A stretch of 64,000 nt of DNA from Planctomycetota bacterium (GTDB taxonomy: Bacteria > Planctomycetota > UBA8742 > UBA2392), in assembly GCA_020845475.1 (NCBI GenBank), contig JADLFN010000003.1:29221-93220 (forward strand). The letters run 5' to 3'. Positions 49,875 to 57,973 of the stretch are shown piece by piece. Each line of letters begins with the position of its first letter. Positions within the stretch are counted from its first letter, which is position 1. A program made the position numbers and the translations under genes. Under the pieces are notes generated by a model that was not told the DNA's origin, made no database searches, and saw only the letters and a list, made by a program, of their open reading frames with translations.

Positions 49875-50938
49875 CCCTGCCCGCCTTCAACCTGTTTCCG
49901 CACCTGCTGGGTGAGTGGCTCAAGGGCACCGGGCCCGAGAGCGACATCGTGGTGTCCACGCGCGTGCGCCTGGCGCGCAACCTCAAGGGCTACCCGTTCA
50001 CGCTGCGCGCCACGCCGCAGCAGCGCGATGAGCTGATGCTGGCAGTGTCCGAGGCGCTCAAAGCCGCGCGTCTCGAGAAAAGCGTCGTCGCGCTCAAACT
50101 TGACGATGTGCACGCGATTCACCGCGACGTGCTCGTCGAGAGGCACCTGATTTCGCGCGAGCTGGCCACGGCCGAGGGGCCGCGCGCGGTCGTGTTTGGC
50201 CGCGGCGAAATGCTCAGCATCATGGTGAACGAAGAGGATCACCTGCGGCTGCAATGGATCAAATCGGGCTTTGACGTGGACCGCGCCTTCAAGGCGCTGG
50301 TGAAAGTGGACAAGGCGCTGGAGACGCGCTTGCCCTATGTAACCAGCCCCAAGTACGGCTACCTCACGGCCTGCCCCACGAACCTGGGCACGGGTATTCG
50401 TGTGAGCGTGATGGTGCACCTGCCCGCGCTCACGCTCAAAGATCACGTTCAGAAAGTGTTCAAGGCCGCGGAGAAAATGAACCACGCGATTCGCGGCCTT
50501 TACGGCGAAGGCACGCGCGCCTTTGGCGATTTCTACCAGATTTCAAACCAGGCCACGCTCGGCCGCAGCGAAGAAGAGATCATTGAAAGCGTGAAGGCGA
50601 TCCTGCCCAAAGTGCTCGAATATGAACGGCGCATGCGCGGCACGCTGTTCAGCGATGAGCGGGCGCTGGTGGAAGACAAAGTGTTCCGCGCGCTGGCCAC
50701 GCTGCGCAGCGCGCGCATGCTCAACGTGCAGGAGATGATGAGCCACCTCTCGCTGCTGCGCCTGGGCATCGACCTTGGCTTCGTCAATGAAATCAGCGCC
50801 AAAACCCTGAACGAGATTTTCATCCTCGGCCAGCCTTCGCATCTGCAGCGCGAAGAAGGCCGCGAAATGACGCCCGGCGAGCGCGACAAAAAACGCGCCG
50901 AACTTGTGCGTTCACGCCTGGTCGTCGGCAGGAACTGA
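49871..50938 (+). CDS. mcsB: Protein arginine kinase McsB
   Basis: ATP:guanido phosphotransferase-type kinase that phosphorylates arginines and marks proteins for ClpCP degradation. The 355-residue protein keeps STRVRLARNL (29-38), the NEEDHLR loop (120-126) and the catalytic-cysteine region CPTNLGTGIR with C168, plus the C-terminal phosphoarginine-receptor-type region (SRLVVGRN end). Length fits the family. Coupled to mcsA by ATGA, and one base separates its stop from the next start, so mcsA-mcsB-DUF1444-lipoprotein are one tight operon. A cognate ClpC is not in the window. Confidence 0.96.
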   Translation: MTLPAFNLFPHLLGEWLKGTGPESDIVVSTRVRLARNLKGYPFTLRATPQQRDELMLAVSEALKAARLEKSVVALKLDDVHAIHRDVLVERHLISRELATAEGPRAVVFGRGEMLSIMVNEEDHLRLQWIKSGFDVDRAFKALVKVDKALETRLPYVTSPKYGYLTACPTNLGTGIRVSVMVHLPALTLKDHVQKVFKAAEKMNHAIRGLYGEGTRAFGDFYQISNQATLGRSEEEIIESVKAILPKVLEYERRMRGTLFSDERALVEDKVFRALATLRSARMLNVQEMMSHLSLLRLGIDLGFVNEISAKTLNEIFILGQPSHLQREEGREMTPGERDKKRAELVRSRLVVGRN

Positions 50939-50939
50939 C

Positions 50940-52151
50940 ATGAGCGTTTATGTCGATCCCAACCGGCTGTACCGTATCGCGCTGCCCGCCGGTTTCTCGC
51001 GCGTCGAGGGCGCGGAAGCCCTGATGTTCCGCCACGAGGATTTCCCCGCGCGCATCAACGTAAGCTGCTACCGCGCCCAGGCGCCCGAAGGCGGCGAAGC
51101 CCCTGACCTGTTCGAGAAACTGCCCTCGCGCGACAAAATGGAAAACGTCGAGCGCCGCACCGAAGGCGGCCTGCGGCGCGGCTACGGCGAGTACGTGGGC
51201 GAGTTCCAGAATGAGCCGATTCTCTGGCGCTGGTGGACGCTGCAGCGCGGCGAAATCTGCGTCGTGGTTTCGTTTACCGGCAACCCCGACGACGACTCGA
51301 TCTCGCGCGATCCGCTCAATGAATTCGTGAAGTGCGTGAGCGTCACGACGCACGCGCCCCTGCCCGCCGAGGATTTCACCGAGCTCGCGGCGCGCGTTTA
51401 CAGCACGGTCATCAAGGGCGCCACCGCGAGCGTGCGCAAACCGCTGGAACTGGCCACGGGCGAGAACTCGCTGCTGCGCCTGGAAAACGCCTACATCAGT
51501 TACCTCGACGCCCACGACGCCAACCCCGAGGTCAGCGCCGAAGAACTGCTCAAGAACTGGCTCGAACGCCTCTGGGGAACCAGCACCGAGAAACTGACCG
51601 ACTTCCGCGAAGTGCGCGGACTGATCTACCCCGTGCTCAAGCCCGCCAGCTTTGCGCGCGATGTGGCCGTGCCGGTGCTGCGCCAGGAACTGGTCAAGGG
51701 CGAACTCGACGTGCTCATGGCGCTCGACACCGGCCGCACGCTGCGCTTTTTGAGCCACGAAGACCTCAAGGGCTGGGAGGGCGTGACGCTCGAGGACGTG
51801 TTCTTTTACGCGCGCGAAAACCTGCTCGCGCTGTGCCGCGACATGCAGATGAACGTGCTGACCGACAAAGAGGGCAAACCCGCCGCCGCCATCGTTTCCA
51901 CGGGCGACAACTACGACGCCAGCAAACTGATCCTGCCTGACCTCTACCACAAGCTCGCCGCGGTGCTGGGCCCTGATCTTGCCGTGGGCGTGCCCAACCG
52001 CGACTTCATGATCATCTTCAATCTCAAGGACGAAGAACTCGTCCAGAACATCTCCGCCCAGGTCGCCGTGGACGCGCAGCACCGGCCCTATGCGATCTCG
52101 GGCAAGATCTTCCGGCTCTCCGGATCGGGCGTGTCACTCCTCGAATCATGA
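50940..52151 (+). CDS. DUF1444 family protein
   Basis: A 403-residue cytosolic protein. Residues ~150-403 match DUF1444 (YtpQ-like): YPVLKPASFARD, VPVLRQELVKGELDVLMALDTGRTLRFLSHEDLKGWEG, VFFYARENLLALCRDM and LILPDLYHKLAAVLGPDLAVGVPNRDFMIIF. The N-terminal ~130 residues (YRIALPAGFSRVEGAEALMFR ... WWTLQRGEICVVVSF) form a separate PsbP/DUF1795-like domain, an uncommon fusion as far as I know. Function of DUF1444 is unknown. It starts one base after mcsB and overlaps the next gene by four bases; the operon suggests a role connected to protein arginine phosphorylation or stress. Confidence 0.88.
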   Translation: MSVYVDPNRLYRIALPAGFSRVEGAEALMFRHEDFPARINVSCYRAQAPEGGEAPDLFEKLPSRDKMENVERRTEGGLRRGYGEYVGEFQNEPILWRWWTLQRGEICVVVSFTGNPDDDSISRDPLNEFVKCVSVTTHAPLPAEDFTELAARVYSTVIKGATASVRKPLELATGENSLLRLENAYISYLDAHDANPEVSAEELLKNWLERLWGTSTEKLTDFREVRGLIYPVLKPASFARDVAVPVLRQELVKGELDVLMALDTGRTLRFLSHEDLKGWEGVTLEDVFFYARENLLALCRDMQMNVLTDKEGKPAAAIVSTGDNYDASKLILPDLYHKLAAVLGPDLAVGVPNRDFMIIFNLKDEELVQNISAQVAVDAQHRPYAISGKIFRLSGSGVSLLES

Positions 52152-52762
52152 AAACCACCGCCCTGATGCTGCTGGTGCTGCTGCTGGCCGCCTGTTCCGG
52201 CGGCAGCGGCAACGCGCCGCGCAACGAAAGCTCGCGCCCCGACGACGTCTCCCTGGCCCACCCGCCCACGCTCGAGGGAGCCCGGGCCGTGCTCGAGGAA
52301 TTCCTGGTCAAAGACGCCAACGTGCTCAAGCTGCGCTCGCAGCTCAAGCCCACCGCCGAGGACCTCGCCAAGATCTACCAGCCCGGCTACCTCGACAAAG
52401 CGATCAAGGCCGAAGACAAACTCTGGACGGGGCTGGCGCACAACCCTGATTTCAAGCGCAACGCCGACCAGACCAAAGTTGTCGTCTTTGCCGCCACCAC
52501 CGAGCAACTGCGCGCCTGGCGCCCGCCAGTCAGCGAGCAGTTCGCCGATCCCAAACCGCCCGCGATCAAAGTGCAGTTCGAAAAAGTGCCGCTGTATGTG
52601 CTCGATTCCCTCACGTTCTATCGCTTCAAGTTTGCCACGCCCAACGATGCCTCGGCCGCCGTCTTTGGCGCGCTGCTGTGCCATGTCAACGGGCGCTGGG
52701 TGCTGATCTGGAATCCCGTTTACATCATCGAGTTCTACGACGACCTGATGAAGGCCAAGTAG
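52148..52762 (+). CDS. Hypothetical lipoprotein in the mcsAB operon
   Basis: A 204-residue lipoprotein: MKTTALMLLVLLLAACS has the lipobox Cys16. The mature protein is alpha/beta with a DUF4878/NTF2-like feel (GARAVLEEFLVKDANVLKLRSQLKP ... LDSLTFYRFKFATPNDASAAVFGALLCHVNGRWVLIWNPVYI). The start overlaps the DUF1444 stop (ATGA). A surface lipoprotein in an otherwise cytosolic quality-control operon is unusual. Family not identified. Confidence 0.8.
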   Translation: MKTTALMLLVLLLAACSGGSGNAPRNESSRPDDVSLAHPPTLEGARAVLEEFLVKDANVLKLRSQLKPTAEDLAKIYQPGYLDKAIKAEDKLWTGLAHNPDFKRNADQTKVVVFAATTEQLRAWRPPVSEQFADPKPPAIKVQFEKVPLYVLDSLTFYRFKFATPNDASAAVFGALLCHVNGRWVLIWNPVYIIEFYDDLMKAK

Positions 52763-52833
52763 CATAACCCCATGATGCTATGGCCAAGCCGCGCGGCGCG
52801 GCTACAATGAGCGCGCCCAGCGTGAGACCGGAC

Positions 52834-53286
52834 ATGGACAAGAAGCAGGCCCTCGAGCGCGTCAAGGAATTCATGCGCATGTATTGGGAGAATGAACGCG
52901 CCCACGATGAGTGGTCGCGCAAGCTCGAGGCCGAACACGCGCTTACGGCCAAGCAATACGGGCTTTTGCGCGCCATTGAGCGCCAGCACGACATCACCAC
53001 CACCGACCTGACGGAACTACTGGGCAAAGCGCAGCCCGCGATCACGCAGATGCTCAATCGCCTCGCCGCCAACGGCTTCATCACCCGCGAGCAGAGCAGT
53101 GAAGACAAGCGCAAACGCGAAGTGCGGCTCACGCCCAAGGCCGTTTCGCTGCTCAAGGCCATTGAGCCCGTGGGACCCACGCGCGTGGTGCTGGGATTGG
53201 AACACGCCAGCGAGCGCGAAGCCCGGGAAGTCATCGCCGCAATGAAGACGTTGCTGGAATGGATGAACCAGCGCAAGCTGAAGTAG
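52834..53286 (+). CDS. MarR-family transcriptional regulator
   Basis: A 150-residue winged-helix regulator. The HTH and wing are clear: YGLLRAIERQHDITTTDLTELLGKAQPAITQMLNRLAANGFITREQSSEDKRKREVRLTPKA, flanked by dimerisation helices. ATG 52834 has GTGAGA upstream; the frame is open to ATG 52780, which would add 18 residues. It closes the mcsAB set (72 bases after the lipoprotein stop, or 17 if the longer start is used) and may control it. The ligand is unknown. Confidence 0.9.
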   Translation: MDKKQALERVKEFMRMYWENERAHDEWSRKLEAEHALTAKQYGLLRAIERQHDITTTDLTELLGKAQPAITQMLNRLAANGFITREQSSEDKRKREVRLTPKAVSLLKAIEPVGPTRVVLGLEHASEREAREVIAAMKTLLEWMNQRKLK

Positions 53287-53292
53287 CGCCGG

Positions 53293-54180
53293 CTATTCGT
53301 TGTAGCGCACGGGCCCGATCAACGTCGCGCCCACGATGCCGGCATCCTGCCCCAGGGCACTCACGCACAGCCGGACTTGCGCCAGCGGCGCCGCAAAGGC
53401 CCGTTCTCTGAGCGCTGCGCGCAGCGCGGGCTCAATCAGATCCAGGCTGGCACTCGCGCCGCCGCTGAAAACAACCGCATCAAGGTCCAGCGTGTTTTGC
53501 AGGCTGCCAAGGCCAAGGCCCAGTGCTTTGCCCATGGAGGCCATCGCGCCCAGACCGGCCTTTTCGCCGCGGCGCGCCGCAAGCGCCACCTGCTCGAGGT
53601 TGCACGCTTTGCCGCCAAGCTCACGGTTGACGCGCAGCACGCCCGCAGTGCCCGCATAGGCCTCCATGCAGCCGCGCGCGCCGCAGCCGCACTTCAGGGC
53701 CGAGGGTGAGGAGTCCACCAGCACATGGCCAATCTCGCCGGCAAAACCGTGGCGGCCGCGGCGCACTACGCCGTCGATGCACAGGCCGCCGCCCACGCCC
53801 GTGCCCAGCGTGACCAGCAGGAAGCTGCGCTCGCGCGTGCCGTGGCCAAACACGCGCTCGGCTAAAGCGGCGGCGGTAGCGTCGTTTTCGCACGCCACGG
53901 GGCAACCCAGACGCCGGGTCAGTTCACGCGGAATGTTCACGCCTGCAAACCCGGGCACGTTGGGCAGGCGCCAGCACACGCCCTGTTCATCGACCTCGCC
54001 CGGCAGTGCAAGGCCCACGGATGGCGGTTTCTTGTCGAGGCTCTTGATCAGTTTAGCAATCGCATCGAGCACTGCCTTGCGCCCCTTGGGCGTGGCCACG
54101 GAGGCATAGGCCACCACCGCGCCGTCGCGCACGACGCCGGCCTTGATGCGAGTACCGCCAAAATCAACGCCAATCGACAT
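53293..54180 (-). CDS. ROK family sugar kinase (glucokinase-like)
   Basis: Phosphorylates glucose or a related sugar with ATP. The 295-residue protein has the N-terminal phosphate motif VDFGGTRIKAG, catalytic D100 in ENDATAAALAE, GTGVGGGLCIDG, the ROK sugar-binding E149-x-x-H152 (FAGEIGHVLVD) and the zinc site CGCGARGCMEAYAG (C164, C166, C171). There is no N-terminal HTH, so it is a kinase rather than a NagC-type repressor. It converges with marR, with only six bases between stops. Exact sugar unknown; glucose is the commonest for this form. Confidence 0.93.
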   Translation of the reverse strand: MSIGVDFGGTRIKAGVVRDGAVVAYASVATPKGRKAVLDAIAKLIKSLDKKPPSVGLALPGEVDEQGVCWRLPNVPGFAGVNIPRELTRRLGCPVACENDATAAALAERVFGHGTRERSFLLVTLGTGVGGGLCIDGVVRRGRHGFAGEIGHVLVDSSPSALKCGCGARGCMEAYAGTAGVLRVNRELGGKACNLEQVALAARRGEKAGLGAMASMGKALGLGLGSLQNTLDLDAVVFSGGASASLDLIEPALRAALRERAFAAPLAQVRLCVSALGQDAGIVGATLIGPVRYNE

Positions 54181-54309
54181 GGTAAAGGCCGGGGCCAGGG
54201 GTCAGGTCACATTGGAAGATGTTAGACCCAGCCAGCCGTCCCCAAAACCCCAATCCCCATTCGCCGCTCCCCCACCGGCTTTGAGTACCGTAGATCGCTG
54301 GCTCTTTCG

Positions 54310-54315
54310 TATAAT
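54310..54315 (+). promoter_or_regulatory. TATAAT -10 box upstream of the small membrane gene
   Basis: Perfect TATAAT 18 bases before the GTG at 54333, overlapping a very short leader; TTGAGT at 54281 is too far (23 bases) to be a standard -35. Confidence 0.35.
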
Positions 54316-54332
54316 CTCCTGCCGGAGAAATC

Positions 54333-54542
54333 GTGGGTAACGCGCTCGTCTATTGGTTTGCCAAGGGCCTGGAGTTGCTGGGAATAATCTTCGGCGCGCT
54401 GGCCATTTATGTCGGCGTGGTGGCCGGGGATTTCCGCACCGAATCGTGGATGGCCGCCCTGGCCGTGGTCGGTTTCTTCACCGGCGTGGTGCTTGAGCGC
54501 ATGAGCGGCATCAAGCCCGATAAACTCAAGGACGGACAGTAG
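54333..54542 (+). CDS. Small two-helix membrane protein
   Basis: A 69-residue inner-membrane protein. Two helices at ~10-31 (LELLGIIFGALAIYVGVVAG) and ~39-57 (MAALAVVGFFTGVVLERM) are followed by a short charged tail. The GTG at 54333 follows GGAGA by four bases. Its stop is one base before the start of the next gene (54544), so it is cotranscribed with the QW-repeat secreted protein. Function unknown; its position suggests an accessory to export or anchoring of that protein. Confidence 0.72.
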   Translation: MGNALVYWFAKGLELLGIIFGALAIYVGVVAGDFRTESWMAALAVVGFFTGVVLERMSGIKPDKLKDGQ

Positions 54543-54543
54543 C

Positions 54544-55812
54544 ATGTCGCGCCTTTTTAAATTCCTGGTCCTGGCCGCGCTGATGCTTGTTTGCGCCGCG
54601 CCCGCGCACCAGTTGGCCCAGCGCAGCGAAGGCGGCGCCGACCCGCACGGCAGGCGCGAAGGCGTGGACACCGAAAGCGAAAAAGACCCCCGCCCCACGC
54701 CCGACGACCTGGTCGTGAAAGAAGCCGTCGAGCGCGGCTTGCGCCACCTGGCCAGGATCCAGCAGAACGACGGCTCGTGGCTCAACAACATCGGCAACAA
54801 GCTGGGCGAGGATTACCAGGTCAATCCCGACGGCGAGTGGAAGCCCAACGTGGGCGTGACGGCGATCTGCTGCATGGCGTTCATTGCGGCGGGGCACACG
54901 CCCTCACGCGGCGAGCATCGGCTGGTGGTCGGGCGCGGCCTGAAGTTCATCATGGACAGCGTCGATCAGCAGATGGGCTGGATCTCGCGCAACGGCACGC
55001 GCATGTATGAGCACTCGTTCTGCGCGCTGCTGCTGGCGGAAGTTTACGGCATGACGCGCGATGAAGTGGTGCTGCGGCACCTGCGCGGCGCGATCAAGTT
55101 CATCATTGATTCGCAAAACCAGTACGGCGCCTGGCGCTACATTCCCAATCAGAGCGAAAGCGACATGAGCGTGTGCGTGTGCCAGCTTCAGGCGCTGCGC
55201 GCCGCGGCGAACGTGGGTGTGAATGTGCCCACCAAAACGATTGAAGACGCCAAAGATTACGTGCGCCGCAGCTATCGCGTTCGCTCCAACGGCCTCAACC
55301 CCGCGGGCGGATTCATGTACCAGCTCGAGCGTGACTATGACCCGCGCGACACGTTTGCGCTCACGGCTGCCGGCATCGTCGCGCTGCAAAGTGCCGGCGA
55401 ATACGCCAGCCACACCTTCAAGTACACGAGCGAGATGACCGGCCAGACGATGACCAAGACCATCGACCTCAACAAGAGCTTCATCTACCTGCAGCGCCTG
55501 CGCCCCGAAACGGAAGAAGGCGGGCCGATCACGCCTTCGCGCCGCTGGTCGCACAGTTATGGTTTTTATTACGGGCACTACTACGCCGCGCAGGCCTTTC
55601 ACCAATACCAGTACAGCGGGGCCTCGGGCCTGCGCGAATGGCAGAACTGGAACCGCCAGAACCGCGTAAACTTCCTCAAGATGCAACACGACAATGGCGC
55701 CTGGACCGACGAAATCGGCGGCTACAACCCCGAGCACAACTCCTACGCCACCGCCATGGCCTGTTTGATTCTCAACATCCCCACCGGCTTCCTGCCTGTG
55801 TTCCAGAATTGA
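54544..55812 (+). CDS. Secreted prenyltransferase/squalene-cyclase-like repeat protein
   Basis: A 422-residue exported protein with a signal peptide (MSRLFKFLVLAALMLVCAAPAH). The rest is an alpha/alpha toroid of the terpene-cyclase/prenyltransferase class with QW-type repeats (LARIQQNDGSW, SQNQYGAWRY, LKMQHDNGAW). The catalytic DXDD of squalene-hopene cyclase is not seen; DPRDTF is at the nearest position. Secreted QW-repeat proteins are very common in planctomycetes and are thought to be binding rather than cyclising proteins. A homolog is at 57974-59308. It is coupled to a small membrane protein gene upstream. Confidence 0.88.
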   Translation: MSRLFKFLVLAALMLVCAAPAHQLAQRSEGGADPHGRREGVDTESEKDPRPTPDDLVVKEAVERGLRHLARIQQNDGSWLNNIGNKLGEDYQVNPDGEWKPNVGVTAICCMAFIAAGHTPSRGEHRLVVGRGLKFIMDSVDQQMGWISRNGTRMYEHSFCALLLAEVYGMTRDEVVLRHLRGAIKFIIDSQNQYGAWRYIPNQSESDMSVCVCQLQALRAAANVGVNVPTKTIEDAKDYVRRSYRVRSNGLNPAGGFMYQLERDYDPRDTFALTAAGIVALQSAGEYASHTFKYTSEMTGQTMTKTIDLNKSFIYLQRLRPETEEGGPITPSRRWSHSYGFYYGHYYAAQAFHQYQYSGASGLREWQNWNRQNRVNFLKMQHDNGAWTDEIGGYNPEHNSYATAMACLILNIPTGFLPVFQN

Positions 55813-56077
55813 CGCAAAGCCCTTCACTCCGGCCCTGGCCTTCCGCTCAACGGCCACCAGATTCCCGCCCCTCAGTCTGATTCAAGGACAGCGCACGAGC
55901 ACACCCGGGATCCCCCGCGCTTTGCGCTGGAAACGGGGTTAGTCCTGTGGCCTTGCCCTTCGCTCTTGGCGGCATTGCACCAGTGCTTCTGGTGATTCGC
56001 TCCGGAAAGGCGTCAGCGGTGTTACTTGCGGGCGCGAGAGTGCATGGGCGGTTGGCGGGTGCTATCATGGATGCCCC

Positions 56078-57913
56078 ATGCCTGAGCCGGCACGCAAGAA
56101 AGACACCGAAAAGGTGCTTCCCGAAGCGGACGCCCTGCCGGAAGCTTCATTCAATAACGATCTCTCCTTCGACGATGGCTTTGGCGAGATGACGCCCATT
56201 GCCGAGCCCGAGCCGGTTTCCGTTCGCGACGTGCCCATCAACCCCGAGCCCCTGCCCGAAGACGCTGACGCGCCCCTGGAGATGCAGCCCGACGTCGATA
56301 TCGAAAACAACAACGAAGACGAATCCTCCCAGCAAACCCTTGCGAGCGAGGACGAAGCCCAGGATCTTGTTGCCAGGGCCCAGGAAAACGAAGCCCTGCG
56401 CGTGGCCATGACCGCAAAAATCGGCGAACTCACCGTGGCGCTGCGCCAGGCCGGCGACGAAGCCCAGCGCGCCAACGAGCGCGCGCGCGAACTCACCCAG
56501 CAACTCCAGAAAGCGGCACCCGCGGGCGAAATCACGCGCCTGCGCAACGAAGTGCAGGCGGCACTTTCCGCGCGCTCCATGGCCGAGGAAGACGTGCAGG
56601 CCGCTCACAACGAAGTGGAACTCGCACGCGCCGAAATAGCGCGGCTGCACGCGCGCGTGGTCGAACTCGAGAGCGAGAGTACGCCGCCCGTTTCCACATT
56701 CGATGAGCACGAAGAAGCGCGCCTGCGCGCGGCCCTCGAAGAAGCGCAGGGTGCAATCTCGCGCGTCGAGCACGCCAACGAAGAACTGTCGCGCAAGGCC
56801 AAAGAGACCGAGGCTCGCATCGCGGAGCAAAAGCGCGCAGCCGAAGATGCGCGCGAACAAGCCGAGCAGAAAGCCGCGCGCGTGGAGCAGCTCGAGCGCG
56901 AACTGGCCCTGGCCAAGAACGAACTGGCAATCATGGGCGACCAGGCGGCGGATGTCGTTCGCCGCTCACGCGAAATCGACGACCGCAAAGCCGAGCTCGA
57001 TCGCGTGACGATGGCGCTGGCGCAGTCGCAGATGCAGTTGGCCGAGGCCCGGGGCGTCGCCGAGGGCGCCGAGGCGCGCATCAAGGAAGCCGAAGCGCGC
57101 GCAACCGCCGCCGAGGAAAAAGCCGCCGCCGAGAAGAAGCGCGCCGCCGACATGGACCGCGACGCCAAAGAAGCGCGCGAGCGCCTCGACACGGAAGCCG
57201 CGCGCAGTTTCCGGCTTTCACAGCGGCGCATTCCATCGCTGCAGAACGAGATCGCGGCCGAGCACGCGCAGAACATGGAGTTGCGCCGCAAGATCGAAAA
57301 GATCGAGGCCGAAAAGCGCGTGATCGCCGAGCAGCAGAAAGAAAGCGCCGCCAAAGCCGAGGAGCTCGAACGCGCCCTGGCCGCGGCCAAAGCGCGCATG
57401 AGCGACACCGAGATCATCCGCGCCGGCGCTTCGCGCAGCGCCAATGATCTGGCCGATGAAGAAATCGCGCGCCTGGCCGCGCGCGTGAAAGCGTCGGACG
57501 ACGAGCGCAAGCGCCAGGGCGACATACTCGAGCGCATGGAGCAATCGCGCAAAGAAGAGATGCGCGCCTACGAGCAGCGGCTCGCGCAGGTCAATGCCCA
57601 GGCCGACGAAAAGCTGGAGCAGTTGCTGGCGATACGCAAACAGGCGCGCGCGCTGGCGTCGCGGCTGACGCAGGCCATGAAGCTGGCGGAGCTGCTGGCC
57701 AATGCGCGCAGCGCGCAGGAAAAACAGCCGCTGCTCGACAAAATCGCCGAGATTGCCAAGGAAGCAGCCGAGCCGGCGGACGCGGGCGCCAAAGCGGGCG
57801 AAACGCGCGTAACCTCCGTCGAGCCTGCCACGCAAGGCGACCCGGACAACGAGCTCAAGCTCGAACGCGAACTCGACACCATGCCCGAGCTGCCGGACAT
57901 GAAGGAAGAGTAG
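56078..57913 (+). CDS. Long coiled-coil protein
   Basis: A 611-residue cytosolic protein. Residues 1-100 are acidic and disordered (many D/E/P). Residues ~105-560 are one long coiled coil made of A/E/R/K-rich heptads with few aromatic residues (ELTVALRQAGDEAQRANERA, ARIAEQKRAAEDAREQAEQK, AEEKAAAEKKRAADMDRDAK). The last ~50 are acidic again. No ATPase heads, so not an SMC, and no membrane segment. It probably has a structural or scaffold role. ATG 56078 is the only good start. The antisense strand shows long open frames, which are shadows caused by the repetitive GC-rich codons. The spacer 55813-56077 holds nothing that I recognise. Confidence 0.8.
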   Translation: MPEPARKKDTEKVLPEADALPEASFNNDLSFDDGFGEMTPIAEPEPVSVRDVPINPEPLPEDADAPLEMQPDVDIENNNEDESSQQTLASEDEAQDLVARAQENEALRVAMTAKIGELTVALRQAGDEAQRANERARELTQQLQKAAPAGEITRLRNEVQAALSARSMAEEDVQAAHNEVELARAEIARLHARVVELESESTPPVSTFDEHEEARLRAALEEAQGAISRVEHANEELSRKAKETEARIAEQKRAAEDAREQAEQKAARVEQLERELALAKNELAIMGDQAADVVRRSREIDDRKAELDRVTMALAQSQMQLAEARGVAEGAEARIKEAEARATAAEEKAAAEKKRAADMDRDAKEARERLDTEAARSFRLSQRRIPSLQNEIAAEHAQNMELRRKIEKIEAEKRVIAEQQKESAAKAEELERALAAAKARMSDTEIIRAGASRSANDLADEEIARLAARVKASDDERKRQGDILERMEQSRKEEMRAYEQRLAQVNAQADEKLEQLLAIRKQARALASRLTQAMKLAELLANARSAQEKQPLLDKIAEIAKEAAEPADAGAKAGETRVTSVEPATQGDPDNELKLERELDTMPELPDMKEE

Positions 57914-57930
57914 CGCCATGGGCGTGCTCA

Positions 57931-57960
57931 AAGAAAACGGCCCCCTTGCGGGGGCCGTTT
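57931..57960. terminator. Terminator between convergent genes
   Basis: Perfect 11-bp stem AAACGGCCCCC / GGGGGCCGTTT (57935-57945, 57950-57960), loop TTGC. TTTTCTT on the minus-strand side makes it a good terminator for the gene at 57974; it may also serve the coiled-coil gene. Confidence 0.85.
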
Positions 57961-57973
57961 GCGTGGAAGGCTG

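Noticed and set aside
56605..57931. Long minus-strand frames (315 and 237 residues) opposite the coiled-coil gene
   Set aside because: Ser/Arg/Ala-rich shadows created by repetitive GC-rich codons; no ribosome site or motif.
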